Source: a virus
DNA length: 64,000 nucleotides
Direction: 5' to 3' (one strand)
Virus record (IMG/VR): IMGVR_UViG_3300009034_000027
Location: 1-64,000 of that record
The notes under the pieces are model-generated. The model searched no databases and was not told the DNA's origin. It was given only the letters and a program-made list of their open reading frames with translations. Shown here piece by piece: positions 15,635 through 23,481 of the stretch (position 1 is its first letter; each line of letters starts with the position of its first letter). The position numbers and the translations under genes were made by a program.

Positions 15635-15856
15635 ATGAATAAGAGGTCTCATGTATTCTTAGTGGAAATTGATTATGCAGAAGTTGAGTTACCAAAAGGA
15701 ACAGGTTCTCTGAATAGGATAGATATTTCTGAAGCAAATGAGGAAGGAGAATTTGTTCATCGATTTGGGAGTTGCGACCCAAATGCATTTCAAGTGGGAG
15801 AGCTTCTGGCTAAATTGGTAGATGGGAAGAAGAAGGAAGTAGATTCAAGAAAGTGA
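15635..15856 (+). CDS. hypothetical protein, 73 aa
   Basis: A small acidic protein with beta-like N-terminal strand (HVFLVEIDYAEVEL) and helical C-terminus. GGAGGAGG lies six bases before the ATG at 15635; in-frame ATGs upstream are too close to it. It ends four bases inside the DUF488-like gene. Not recognised. Confidence 0.6.
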   Translation: MNKRSHVFLVEIDYAEVELPKGTGSLNRIDISEANEEGEFVHRFGSCDPNAFQVGELLAKLVDGKKKEVDSRK

Positions 15857-16257
15857 GACCAACAGTGATTAAATTTCATACAGCTTCTTTTTTTGACAAG
15901 AAGAATCATCATGGTATTTGTTTTTCGATTGCTATGAGTCAGCCGGAACAATTCTCATTTCCTCAGCTGAAGATGTTGGTGCCTGATACAAAGACTCTTT
16001 CCTTGTTCAGGAGCAAAAGAATTGGCGAAGAGATTTATGCCAGACGTTATACAAGAGAAACATTGGTTTCTTTGAGACCAAAAACTTTGATAGAGAAAAT
16101 CAGAAAGCTTTGTCCAAACATTGAAGTTACAGATGTCACATTGCTGTGTTGGGAACCAAGTGGAACTTTCTGCCATAGACAACTTGTGATGGCTTGGTTG
16201 ATGAGAAATAAGCACTTGGTGCGATTCGCTGGATATGAGATAGGCTATGACGAATAG
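15853..16257 (+). CDS. DUF488-like protein
   Basis: The 134-residue protein ends with the pattern VTLLCWEPSGTFCHRQLVMAWL, like the LLC-E...CHR signature of DUF488 proteins, and has a YTRETL...LRPKTLIEKI region upstream. The DUF488 reaction is not established; cysteine-based chemistry is often proposed. The start is GTG at 15853 in a GTGA overlap. It sits next to a macro-domain gene, so the two may form a small nucleotide- or ADP-ribose-related pair. Confidence 0.65.
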   Translation: MRPTVIKFHTASFFDKKNHHGICFSIAMSQPEQFSFPQLKMLVPDTKTLSLFRSKRIGEEIYARRYTRETLVSLRPKTLIEKIRKLCPNIEVTDVTLLCWEPSGTFCHRQLVMAWLMRNKHLVRFAGYEIGYDE

Positions 16258-16266
16258 GGGTTAGCA

Positions 16267-16800
16267 ATGGAAATCCATAAAGGCGACATTTGGGATTTGA
16301 AGGATGACCATGCAATTTGTATCCCGACAAATCTTGGCTGGAGAAAATCAAATGGCACTAATGTAATGGGCAGAGGATTGGCAAAGCAAGCTTGTCTGCG
16401 TTATTCTAATTTGCCGACAGTAATTGGCACGCAATACAGAAGAAGAAGCAGACAAACAAATCTCAACGAGAATCCACCAGTGTTCAGGTCAATAATGCCT
16501 GATGGAGTTGAATTGATTTTCCTGCCGACAAAAAGATTGAGAGAGCCAGCCTTTCTCTCGTGGAAACAAGATGCTGATGTTCAATTGATTCGGAAGTCTT
16601 TGACGACATTGAAAGAAAAACATATCGGCAAGACTGCTAAGCCAAAAATTGCCATCCCGCTGGTTGGAGCAGGGAATGGTCATCTTTCTCCAGCGATAGT
16701 TGAGGCTGTAATCCAGGAGATGCTTGGCTCAGAGAAGAATGTAACTTTGGTTCTTTATGTAGGATTGAGAGCAAGACAGCGGGAGTCCAAGAAGAAATGA
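16267..16800 (+). CDS. macro-domain protein (ADP-ribose binding/hydrolase)
   Basis: The 177-residue protein shows macro-domain landmarks: ICIPTNLGWRKSNGTNVMGRGLAKQ (the NxxxxxGxGxA-type loop) and later IAIPLVGAGNGHLSP (the phosphate-binding GxG loop). Macro domains bind ADP-ribose and can remove it from proteins or nucleic acids. A phage could use this against ADP-ribosylating host defences, or to balance its own MuF-linked ADP-ribosyltransferase-like domain. It overlaps the next gene by four bases. Confidence 0.85.
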   Translation: MEIHKGDIWDLKDDHAICIPTNLGWRKSNGTNVMGRGLAKQACLRYSNLPTVIGTQYRRRSRQTNLNENPPVFRSIMPDGVELIFLPTKRLREPAFLSWKQDADVQLIRKSLTTLKEKHIGKTAKPKIAIPLVGAGNGHLSPAIVEAVIQEMLGSEKNVTLVLYVGLRARQRESKKK

Positions 16801-16991
16801 CTATCAAAGAAGTTATGGAAGCTGGGTTATTGAAAATCAAACAGCCTGATTGGAAGAGAGGCCACTTCATACGATTGAAGAGAGATAAGGAAAGAAAATA
16901 CTCGCCTTATTGCGAGATATACCAGAAGGGCAAGAAGGTCAAGACGTATCCGATGTGGCGTTTGAAGGGGTTCAAGTGGGTCAAGGCTTGA
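16797..16991 (+). CDS. hypothetical small basic protein, 64 aa
   Basis: A strongly basic, aromatic protein (HFIRLKRDKERKYSPYCEIYQKGKKVKTYPMWRLKGFKW) that reads like a short beta-barrel nucleic-acid-binding module, but no family is recognised. The ATG overlaps the macro-domain stop (ATGA), so it is probably co-translated. Confidence 0.65.
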   Translation: MTIKEVMEAGLLKIKQPDWKRGHFIRLKRDKERKYSPYCEIYQKGKKVKTYPMWRLKGFKWVKA

Positions 16992-16996
16992 GGAGA

Positions 16997-17512
16997 ATGG
17001 CGCTGACGAAGCAAGAGAAGAGAGAAGCAAGGCAGAGAGAGCAGAAGTTGAAGAAGCAGTTGGAAGACACGACAAAATCCCGTGATGATTTGCGGAAGAG
17101 GATTGATGAATGCGAGAAGCCACTCAAAACCAAGATAGAACAGTTGGAGATTCATGAGAAAAGGCATGTTCATGAACAATTCGAAATCCTGAAGATTCTT
17201 GACGAATCAGGATTCCCAGCGCTTGGTGAAGCAGCCTCTGCGGCAGCACAAGCAGTCCAAAAGCTTGCTGATGCTTACAAGGAGTTAAAAGGAGAACTGG
17301 GTGAGGAAGAAGAGATTGAAGAAATGCTTTGTCCTGAATGTGACAAGGGAGTTCTTGAAAAGACAGATGATGAGTTTACGCCTTTTCTTTGCCCAAGATG
17401 TAAAAGTAAGTTCTCAAGAAAGCTGTTGATTGCATTAATCAAAGACGGCAAAGCCAAGTTTGTTGAGAAGAAAGAACAAGAAGTTGAGGAAGATGCCAAA
17501 AAAGATGATTGA
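16997..17512 (+). CDS. coiled-coil protein with C-terminal zinc ribbon
   Basis: A 171-residue protein. A basic coiled coil covers roughly residues 1-60, an Ala-rich helical part follows, then a zinc ribbon (CPECDKG ... CPRCKSKF) and an acidic-lysine tail. The ATG at 16997 is very close to its GAGGAG. An in-frame GTG at 16976 with GAAGGGG five bases upstream is a serious alternative and would overlap the previous gene. Function unknown. Confidence 0.65.
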   Translation: MALTKQEKREARQREQKLKKQLEDTTKSRDDLRKRIDECEKPLKTKIEQLEIHEKRHVHEQFEILKILDESGFPALGEAASAAAQAVQKLADAYKELKGELGEEEEIEEMLCPECDKGVLEKTDDEFTPFLCPRCKSKFSRKLLIALIKDGKAKFVEKKEQEVEEDAKKDD

Positions 17513-17834
17513 CAGATGGGGCAATACTGTTGAATTTGTAAAGATACCAATTGCAGAATGCGAGCTTTTGCGCTCAATACCAGAATCAGAAATTCCAGAG
17601 AAGGAGCTTGATGGGATGATAACAGTGCTTGATAAATGTAAGACTCCATCAGGCAAATATACAGTAGTTCAAAGATGCTTGCTCCTTGCTCAAGTTCGTG
17701 CTAAGGGCAAGAAGTATATTTGGGCGTGGATAGTAATGAAAGGATGGTGGGAGAAGAAAGAATTTGGCTTGGACAGGCAGGTAGGCAGGAAGTATGTAGA
17801 CAGAAAGGTAGGTAGAGATGATACTGAAGATTAG
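17493..17834 (+). CDS. hypothetical protein, 113 aa
   Basis: Mixed alpha/beta protein with a well-ordered centre (ELDGMITVLDKCKTPSGKYTVVQRCLLLAQVRAKGKKYIWAW) and a basic tail. The ATG at 17493 is near TGAGGA; a second in-frame ATG lies at 17505. Overlaps both neighbours by about 20 bases. Not recognised. Confidence 0.6.
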   Translation: MPKKMIDRWGNTVEFVKIPIAECELLRSIPESEIPEKELDGMITVLDKCKTPSGKYTVVQRCLLLAQVRAKGKKYIWAWIVMKGWWEKKEFGLDRQVGRKYVDRKVGRDDTED

Positions 17835-18186
17835 GCATGCAGGAGGTTGGTGGTTGTATGACGAGCTTTGTCGTGTACATTTTGGCTTGAGTAAACATGG
17901 AGTTGAAATGGTAGACACAGACAGAGTTGTAATGTTGCAGAACAAAAGATTTGTGCGTTTGAGATGGGGTGAGTCCCTGACACAAGAGGCTCTGGCAGAC
18001 GAAAATGCTGGGTTCCTGCCAGATGTGATATTAACAAGCAAATTCAATGAAGTAGCAGCAGCAACAGAACCAGCGCCTGTTGCTTGGGCTTGCGTCAGAG
18101 ATGAGAAAGGAGTTGAAAAGTTCTTTGTTTTTGACGAAGGGTATGTTCTCAACAATGAAGGGAAAACATTGGAAATATTGAGGTAA
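17818..18186 (+). CDS. hypothetical protein, 122 aa
   Basis: Soluble, aromatic-rich N-terminus (HAGGWWLYDELCRVHFGLSKHGVEMVD) and acidic C-terminus. No motif recognised. GGTAGGTAGAG precedes the ATG. It overlaps the preceding gene by 17 bases. Confidence 0.6.
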   Translation: MILKIRHAGGWWLYDELCRVHFGLSKHGVEMVDTDRVVMLQNKRFVRLRWGESLTQEALADENAGFLPDVILTSKFNEVAAATEPAPVAWACVRDEKGVEKFFVFDEGYVLNNEGKTLEILR

Positions 18187-18197
18187 GGACTTAGGTG

Positions 18198-18275
18198 ATG
18201 CCTGCCTGTCCTTCTCAATTCTGGGAGCAGCAAGCTAAGGAGATTGATGAAGATGGAAATGATAACAATAGCTGA
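18198..18275 (+). CDS. possible micro-ORF, 25 aa
   Basis: ATG at 18198 follows TTAGGTG and opens a 25-codon frame (begins MPACPSQFW) ending in TGA at 18273-18275, 29 bases inside the next gene. It fills an otherwise unexplained 60-base gap. No similarity is recognised and it could be chance. Confidence 0.2.
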   Translation: MPACPSQFWEQQAKEIDEDGNDNNS

Positions 18276-18765
18276 TGTGAGAAAGGACAATCCCAAGAAG
18301 ATTTATTATGGAGCGCAGACTCTGTGGTGGACTCATAGGGCTGGAGACCTTCATTCCACTGGAGATTTGAAAATGAAAGTTGGCCCAAATAAAGACTCAA
18401 TGAAAGAAATCACTACATCTCTTCCTTGTGACCCGCGTGGCGGGATGCTGTTTGAGACAGATGATGTTGAGGCTTTCTTGAAAGCAGCAGAGGGAAATCC
18501 CGAACACTACGGCAGGCATGGGATAAGAGCATTTGAGTTGGCTCATCACCAAAACTGTTCTGTACCATTTGACAATTGGGAAGGATACAATGACTTCTTG
18601 GATAAACATGTGATATTTAACAAAGTCAGAAGAGAGAGAGCCAAGCGAGGATTTTGTCCTTATTGCAATGTAGTGTTAGGTTTGAAGGAGAAAGCAACTC
18701 TTTGGTTCTGTAGTTTGTGTGGTTTCAGAATGACTGATGTGTTCAAGAAAGAATTGGAGAAATGA
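18247..18765 (+). CDS. hypothetical protein with C-terminal zinc ribbon
   Basis: The 172-residue protein has a C-terminal CPYC ... CSLC zinc ribbon. The upstream part includes KIYYGAQTLWWTHRAGDLHS and PCDPRGGMLFETDDVEAFLKAAE, which looks like a conserved phage domain of unknown function. AAGGAG lies four bases before the ATG at 18247; further in-frame ATGs are at 18253 and 18259. Confidence 0.7.
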   Translation: MKMEMITIADVRKDNPKKIYYGAQTLWWTHRAGDLHSTGDLKMKVGPNKDSMKEITTSLPCDPRGGMLFETDDVEAFLKAAEGNPEHYGRHGIRAFELAHHQNCSVPFDNWEGYNDFLDKHVIFNKVRRERAKRGFCPYCNVVLGLKEKATLWFCSLCGFRMTDVFKKELEK

Positions 18766-18780
18766 AAGGGTGGCAGAGCA

Positions 18781-19065
18781 ATGAGTATTCCTTTGATAAG
18801 AGAGTTTTGGAGTATCTGGTCATTTAGACCGTATAAGTGGGTTAAAGACAAACTAAAAATGAATGGCGTTCAAGGCACCTGGCTTTGTCTTGACTTCTCT
18901 CGTGGATACTGCGAAAGAAGTAAGATGTGTTCATTTATGGCCGATGGCGATGACTGGAAAGAAGTGAGACAACAGAGATTTGAAGAATGTAGACGTTTTG
19001 GCATGTCAATAGAAGTGGGAGATTATGAGATTATTGAGAATCGTTCCTTGAAGAAAGGGCTATAA
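18781..19065 (+). CDS. hypothetical protein, 94 aa
   Basis: A small protein with an aromatic basic N-terminus and three cysteines (GTWLCLDFSRGYCERSKMCSF). AAAGGGTGG lies upstream of the ATG. Not recognised. Confidence 0.6.
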   Translation: MSIPLIREFWSIWSFRPYKWVKDKLKMNGVQGTWLCLDFSRGYCERSKMCSFMADGDDWKEVRQQRFEECRRFGMSIEVGDYEIIENRSLKKGL

Positions 19066-19070
19066 GAAGA

Positions 19071-19361
19071 ATGATTCATGATTTCAGAAAAGAGATTTGG
19101 GGCCATGGAATGACTCTCACAGAAAGAGTTAAGAAAAAGAGCGAATGGACTTTTGTAAGCCAAAGGCTTGGAGTCGATGTCGGTGATATTATCTTGAGGG
19201 ATATGTCATCGGGGCAGGTTGGCCAATTTAAGGTTGAATCAATCAACTATTTCAAAACTCCAAAGGACATGTTCAACGCCAGAGTTAGTTGGGTAGGATA
19301 TATTGAAGATGAAGAGGTGGAAAAGTTATTGAGAAAGCAAAGAATGAGGGAAGGGAGTTGA
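19071..19361 (+). CDS. hypothetical protein, 96 aa
   Basis: Predicted mixed fold with a central beta-rich stretch (VGDIILRDMSSGQVGQFKVESI) and a basic C-terminus. No motif recognised. It continues the run of same-strand short genes. Confidence 0.6.
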   Translation: MIHDFRKEIWGHGMTLTERVKKKSEWTFVSQRLGVDVGDIILRDMSSGQVGQFKVESINYFKTPKDMFNARVSWVGYIEDEEVEKLLRKQRMREGS

Positions 19362-19363
19362 TT

Positions 19364-19666
19364 GTGTTATTGTTGACTTACAATCAATGGTTTGGCTCGT
19401 CAAGAGTTGCTACATTGAGAGGTGATTCTACAGTGCTATCTAAAAAGGAAATTGTTGGAATCTTCTCAAGACTGTCTCTTCCTGAAGCTATTGCTCAGGT
19501 TCATGAATATCAAAAAGCTTATAATGCTCGATATGTAGAAGTCACTGCTATAGAATTTGAATTGGTATCTGTGTCAGAAATTCCAGATTTGCCGGATTCA
19601 ATAATCCAATTGTCGGGTTCCATGTTAATTGAAAAGCACTTGAAAGTATTTCTTGAGGAAGATTAA
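19364..19666 (+). CDS. hypothetical protein, 100 aa
   Basis: The GTG at 19364 has GAAGGGAG six bases upstream and is preferred over the TTG at 19358. The protein is soluble, with an alpha/beta pattern and an acidic end. Its TAA overlaps the next ATG (TAATG). Not recognised. Confidence 0.6.
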   Translation: MLLLTYNQWFGSSRVATLRGDSTVLSKKEIVGIFSRLSLPEAIAQVHEYQKAYNARYVEVTAIEFELVSVSEIPDLPDSIIQLSGSMLIEKHLKVFLEED

Positions 19667-20004
19667 TGACAGCAAGAAGTGAATCAAATGGTCATGAGAC
19701 TAAGTTCTTCAAAGGTCAATGGGTCTATTCAGATTCATTGGAGCCAATCAAAGCCAAAGACAGGCCTTGTAAAACTTGCGGGAGAAAGACAGTGAAAGTT
19801 GTTGTCTTAATTCCTGCTGATTTGAGCTGGACAGGCAAAGCAAGGCTGGCAAGCAAAGAGATAGACGCTTGTATTGCTCCGATAGTTAAGGCTCTCCAGG
19901 TTGCCGGGATTAAGATGAGAAGTTCTTGTTGCGGACACGGCAAAGGTGATGGAGAGATTCTGTTTGAAGATGGTAGAACTTTGATAATAAAATCGAGAAG
20001 CTAA
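19666..20004 (+). CDS. conserved hypothetical protein with cysteine motifs
   Basis: The 112-residue protein has CKTCGRKT and then EIDACIAPIVKALQVAGIKMRSSCCGHGKGDGEILFEDGRTL. This C-terminal pattern (D-CIA...SCCGHG...DGR-L) recurs in many phage and bacterial proteins of unknown function. A metal or Fe-S site is possible. Confidence 0.75.
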   Translation: MTARSESNGHETKFFKGQWVYSDSLEPIKAKDRPCKTCGRKTVKVVVLIPADLSWTGKARLASKEIDACIAPIVKALQVAGIKMRSSCCGHGKGDGEILFEDGRTLIIKSRS

Positions 20005-20007
20005 CTC

Positions 20008-20799
20008 ATGAAAAAGTTCTTTCCAAGTTACAAGTCAGGAAGACAATTGACTTTTGAGTCACTTGGGGAGCTTTGGGATAACGTTCCAATCAATAAATGG
20101 CAACATGCTTCTGTTATAACTGGAGATTTCTTTGAAGAGGCAAGCAAACAGTTGCTCTCTCTTGGCGGCGATACTATCAAAAGGTTCAACACTGGTGGAG
20201 ACTGTAACCCGGATATGGTTGAACTTCTACATCATGAGTTTTATGTTGAGAGCAAAGCTCATGGCCCGGCGGGCAGAAGGTTTGTGCTTTATGATAGGCA
20301 GATAAAATCTTATCAGTACATGCTTGAGACTTATTGGCCTGAAGACATTAGGAAGTTTGCTTTTGAACCTGTTTTGCTGTATTTGTTTTGGGAACACAAA
20401 ATCGAAAAGGTGGGCAGTTATCCAGACAGAGATTCACTTCGAAAAGCATTTGCGAAATCTAAGTGTAATTGCTATTTGTTGGATTTTTGGGTGATTGAGC
20501 ATATTGTTAATGTCTCACCTTTGACTGAGCATACTGTTTGGGCAAGAGAAGCTTCACCATATTATCAATTGCGAAGCACCAAACTTAAATTGCTTTCGGA
20601 AGGCAATGTTCCTGCATTCATTGCACAATGGAAGTTGAATCGAGCCTTGAAAGAATTTGAACATCGAAGATTTGGACATCTTGAATTTGAAGTTTATGGT
20701 TTGCCTTTTCAATGTTCTTTAACTTACTTCTTGACTCAGGAGTCAAGTTTGGTTCCCAGTGTGTCAAGATTTTTGGAAGCAATAGGAGTTGAATCATGA
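20008..20799 (+). CDS. possible PD-(D/E)xK nuclease
   Basis: The 263-residue protein has FFEEA (candidate Glu), then PD at D69 and E81-S-K83 in the order P-D-x11-ExK, followed by a helix with Q and Y residues (DRQIKSYQYML). This is the layout of PD-(D/E)xK endonuclease cores. The second half is not recognised. If active it could cut host or competitor DNA. It overlaps the small membrane gene by four bases. Confidence 0.55.
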   Translation: MKKFFPSYKSGRQLTFESLGELWDNVPINKWQHASVITGDFFEEASKQLLSLGGDTIKRFNTGGDCNPDMVELLHHEFYVESKAHGPAGRRFVLYDRQIKSYQYMLETYWPEDIRKFAFEPVLLYLFWEHKIEKVGSYPDRDSLRKAFAKSKCNCYLLDFWVIEHIVNVSPLTEHTVWAREASPYYQLRSTKLKLLSEGNVPAFIAQWKLNRALKEFEHRRFGHLEFEVYGLPFQCSLTYFLTQESSLVPSVSRFLEAIGVES

Positions 20800-20978
20800 T
20801 GCGAGCTTTTGCTTGGGTAGTGGCGATAGGGTCAGGCCTCTTGGGTCTGCTTTTCTTCCCGCTATGGTTGTTAACTATTGCCGCTGTCTTAGTTGCGGTG
20901 TTACATAAGCCTGAAAGTCAAAGCAGACATCGAGGTAGATATAACAGGTACAGACGCAATCGCCGCAGAAGGTTTTGA
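20796..20978 (+). CDS. small membrane protein with arginine-rich tail
   Basis: A 60-residue protein. The first 38 residues are hydrophobic (one long or two short helices, AWVVAIGSGLLGLLFFPLWLLTIAAVLVAVL), followed by an Arg/Tyr/Asn tail ending RRNRRRRF. The tail could bind nucleic acid or phospholipid heads. AGGAG lies seven bases before the ATG. Confidence 0.65.
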   Translation: MMRAFAWVVAIGSGLLGLLFFPLWLLTIAAVLVAVLHKPESQSRHRGRYNRYRRNRRRRF

Positions 20979-21652
20979 TGAAACCAATCGATGTTACAAA
21001 AGAATTCAAAGACCTTGGCCCAATGCCTGCTGTGAGACGCTCATCTACTTATAGAGAGATAAGAGGCAGAATTGGGCTTTACAAAGGTGTGAAGGTTTTG
21101 GTTAAGTTTTGCGGGAAGAAAGGGATGGCTCATCAATTAGCTTATGATGAATTGAAACCTCTGTTCGGCCTGAGGAGGATGGGTTGCTTTCCGGTCGAAT
21201 GGAAATCCAGATTAGCGTTGATGATAGTTTATCATGAAAACAAGAATATCTTGACTCAAGTGAAAGATGCTCTGGATGATGACGATACAATGAATGAGTT
21301 GGTAGGTATCTTGCTCTACTGTCTTGTTACAGGCCCGAATGACAAACGCCAGAGCAATATCTTGGTACTTAAATCAGGTCACTTAATGGCAATAGATGAA
21401 GCATCAGGGTTTAATTTCATGCGAAAGGATTGGTGGTATCTTTGGTCATCTGCTGCTCAGAAGAGAGTGAAAAGATGGATTAGAAAGAATGGTTGTGAGG
21501 ATTGGTTGGAGAGAATTGAGACTATCAAGAGAAGCGAGGTTGTTGCTGTTCTTGAGAGATACGGTTTATCAAAACACGTTGGCATATTGATGAGAAGAGC
21601 GAAGAATGTACGAGAATTAGTCGAGGAGTGTCTGTTTGGAGAGTCTACTTGA
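20978..21652 (+). CDS. kinase-fold-like protein (HipA/PI3K-like), putative
   Basis: A 224-residue protein. The segment GPNDKRQSNILVLKSGHLMAIDEASGF resembles the D-x3-N ... D catalytic and metal loops of HipA- and phosphoinositide-kinase-like folds, and an upstream VLVKFCGKKGMAHQ could hold the ATP-binding lysine. No other confirmation is available. The ATG at 20978 overlaps the previous TGA, with AGAAGG five bases upstream. It is the last gene before the 180-base spacer. Confidence 0.45.
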   Translation: MKPIDVTKEFKDLGPMPAVRRSSTYREIRGRIGLYKGVKVLVKFCGKKGMAHQLAYDELKPLFGLRRMGCFPVEWKSRLALMIVYHENKNILTQVKDALDDDDTMNELVGILLYCLVTGPNDKRQSNILVLKSGHLMAIDEASGFNFMRKDWWYLWSSAAQKRVKRWIRKNGCEDWLERIETIKRSEVVAVLERYGLSKHVGILMRRAKNVRELVEECLFGEST

Positions 21653-21833
21653 AATCTTTGGCTAATCGAAATTTAATTTTGTTATCCTAAAGTCAATAGA
21701 AACTGAGACTTAGGCAGAAAAGTTGATGATGAGGCTTAGGATTTTGAAAACTTTTCCCTTTACTTTTGCTGTTAATAGGGTATTAAGTTATAGCGTTGAA
21801 CGAAGTTAAGGCGATTTAAGGTAGTACCAAAAG
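21653..21833 (+). promoter_or_regulatory. spacer between early-type and packaging blocks, candidate promoter
   Basis: This 181-base AT-rich gap separates the two large gene runs. A weak sigma-70-like pair is TTTACT at 21759-21764 and TATTAA at 21781-21786 with a 16-base spacer. An 8-base perfect inverted repeat, GAAAAGTT at 21717-21724 and AACTTTTC at 21749-21756, could be an operator or weak hairpin. No gene is seen here. The assignment rests mainly on position. Confidence 0.35.
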
Positions 21834-22289
21834 ATGGCCAAAAAGAAGGATTCTTTGAGAAAATCGCGCAAACAGAGGCATTGCTTGGGTTTCAAGCCGG
21901 ATGGCTCTCCTTGCAAGGCTTTCCCTCTACGCGGGGAAGATTTCTGCATGCTTCATCATCCAGATAAGGACAACTTGATGCTGTCTGGTTCTCTAAGGAC
22001 AAGAAAAGCGAGAGCAGAACGGAAAAGAGAGCACAAAGAGTTCTGGGAAAATCTTGAAGAGAACATCGATGGCTCGAAAGATGTGAAGCGATTGCTGTTG
22101 ATGGCAATTTCTGAGGTAAAGTCTGGCGAATTGAGCCCAAAACAAGCTTCAAATATCTCTTCCCTTTCAGGCCATCTTATCAAGACGATTGAGGTCTCTC
22201 AGCTTGAAGCCAGAATGCAATATCTGGAAGGCAAGTATAGAGAGAATGAGGACAGGAAGAGTAGGGTGGCCAAGAGTAGAGGAGCCTAA
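21834..22289 (+). CDS. zinc-finger-containing protein, possible terminase small subunit
   Basis: A 151-residue protein. The N-terminus has a C-x8-9-C ... C-x2-HH pattern (CLGFKPDGSPCKAFPLRGEDFCMLHH) seen in small phage and bacterial proteins, followed by a basic coiled-coil-like helical region. Being the first gene of the packaging block it could be the DNA-recognition small terminase subunit, but no helix-turn-helix is evident. The terminase role is inferred only from position. Confidence 0.65.
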   Translation: MAKKKDSLRKSRKQRHCLGFKPDGSPCKAFPLRGEDFCMLHHPDKDNLMLSGSLRTRKARAERKREHKEFWENLEENIDGSKDVKRLLLMAISEVKSGELSPKQASNISSLSGHLIKTIEVSQLEARMQYLEGKYRENEDRKSRVAKSRGA

Positions 22290-22291
22290 TC

Positions 22292-22486
22292 TTGGACGGG
22301 AAGAGATTAGAAAGATTCCAAGAGCTTACCGGCAGAGTGCTTAGAAACAAGTTGAATGAGGAAGGAGCTTGTAGAGAGTGTGGTAAGCCTGGTAAGCAAA
22401 GAGAAGATAAGGGTTTGGCTGCCGGAATTCATTGTGACGAGTGTTGGGAGAAACTGGTCACTGAGTGTAGGAAGAGAAGCTGGTAA
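22292..22486 (+). CDS. small zinc-finger phage protein
   Basis: A 64-residue protein with CRECGKPG and HCDECWEKLVTECRKRSW, a two-CxxC arrangement found in many small phage proteins of unknown role. The start is TTG at 22292 with AGGAG seven bases upstream; no ATG precedes the cysteines. The TAA overlaps the next ATG (TAATG). Confidence 0.7.
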   Translation: MDGKRLERFQELTGRVLRNKLNEEGACRECGKPGKQREDKGLAAGIHCDECWEKLVTECRKRSW

Positions 22487-22668
22487 TGAAGTTGTCTCTG
22501 GAAGAGTATTATGACCACGAAGAGAAAAGAGAAGCAGAGCAAGAAGTGGTCGAGCCAGAAAAGAGACTTCCAACTGTACCAGCTATTCTTCAACTGAGAG
22601 AAATTGAAAAACTCGTGAAAGAGAGAGAAAATGAGTGTTTTCGATTTCGGGAAGAATCTGGTCAATGA
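22486..22668 (+). CDS. hypothetical charged protein, 60 aa
   Basis: A Glu/Lys/Arg-rich helical protein with a proline break in the middle (EKRLPTVPAILQL). It starts at an ATG overlapping the previous stop and ends 38 bases inside the next gene. Not recognised. Confidence 0.55.
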   Translation: MKLSLEEYYDHEEKREAEQEVVEPEKRLPTVPAILQLREIEKLVKERENECFRFREESGQ

Positions 22669-23332
22669 AAGTGACTTCACTCAGATAAACGTTCAGGAAT
22701 TTGACCCCAAGATTCTTCATCGTAGCTTGGATATGAAAGAGCGTCTGGAGCAGATAGCTCTCAGGCAAGCTGAGAGAAGGATTGATGGGCCTAATGTTCA
22801 CGTCTTAGATGCTCTCAACTACGTCAACCGACAAATAGCAACCGCCACTGGTGCCCCGCCTGAACATGTAAATTGTCGCTGTCTGCCTGTTGATACAGAT
22901 GGTACAGCATCTGCAAATAAACCTACACCTGCACCTGCCTGGGAAAATTGGAAGAAATTTGTGGGCGGGGTAACTGGCGGCTCAAGTGGCTCTTCTCCAA
23001 CTCCTACTCCAGATTCAACAGTTGAGAAACTCCCGCCTGGAGCGATTGAATATCTAATCAAAGAAAACCTGAAAGCATTGAGAGATGCTGATCCTACCAA
23101 ACTCACTCCAGAAGAGCAAGCAAAATTGAAAAGACGCTGGGAAGCAACCAAGAAGCTGCAAGAGCAGTATCCAGAGCTTGATAGGAAAGTAAGAAAAGAA
23201 TTAAACCAAGAATATGAAGAGAGAGACAAAGAGAGAAAACAAGAGGAAGCCAGCCGTCTGAAGAGATTTCAGGAACAGCAAGAAGTAAAGGACAGGCTGA
23301 GAGCGATGGGCAAAAGGATGAGAGGGGAATGA
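22631..23332 (+). CDS. hypothetical protein with MuF-like NCRC motif and coiled coil
   Basis: In this 233-residue protein, residues of about 75-90 (TGAPPEHVNCRCLPV) recall the C-terminal H/V-NCRC motif of MuF/SPP1 gp7 head proteins, also present in the MuF gene at 29.9 kb. A Gly/Ser/Pro/Thr linker and a long highly charged helix (to MRGE) follow. It may be a degenerate or partial relative of a head morphogenesis protein. ATG at 22631 follows an AGAGAGAG purine run. Confidence 0.6.
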   Translation: MSVFDFGKNLVNESDFTQINVQEFDPKILHRSLDMKERLEQIALRQAERRIDGPNVHVLDALNYVNRQIATATGAPPEHVNCRCLPVDTDGTASANKPTPAPAWENWKKFVGGVTGGSSGSSPTPTPDSTVEKLPPGAIEYLIKENLKALRDADPTKLTPEEQAKLKRRWEATKKLQEQYPELDRKVRKELNQEYEERDKERKQEEASRLKRFQEQQEVKDRLRAMGKRMRGE

Positions 23333-23481
23333 TGTTAATTTTCTTGAGAGCGATTGCTAAGGCTTGGGATGCGTACAGAGTATTCAGCATATTCAAGTTA
23401 AGAATGATGCGCTATCCTGAGTTGAGAAAGTTATACAAAGAGAGTAGGGACAATGAGAACCCAGTCTGGGGGAACCAATGA
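23329..23481 (+). CDS. hypothetical small protein, 50 aa
   Basis: A short ORF starting in an ATGA overlap with the preceding stop and ending in an ATGA overlap with the next start. The N-terminal 25 residues are hydrophobic/amphipathic (MMLIFLRAIAKAWDAYRVFSIF), the rest basic and polar. Not recognised. Confidence 0.55.
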   Translation: MMLIFLRAIAKAWDAYRVFSIFKLRMMRYPELRKLYKESRDNENPVWGNQ

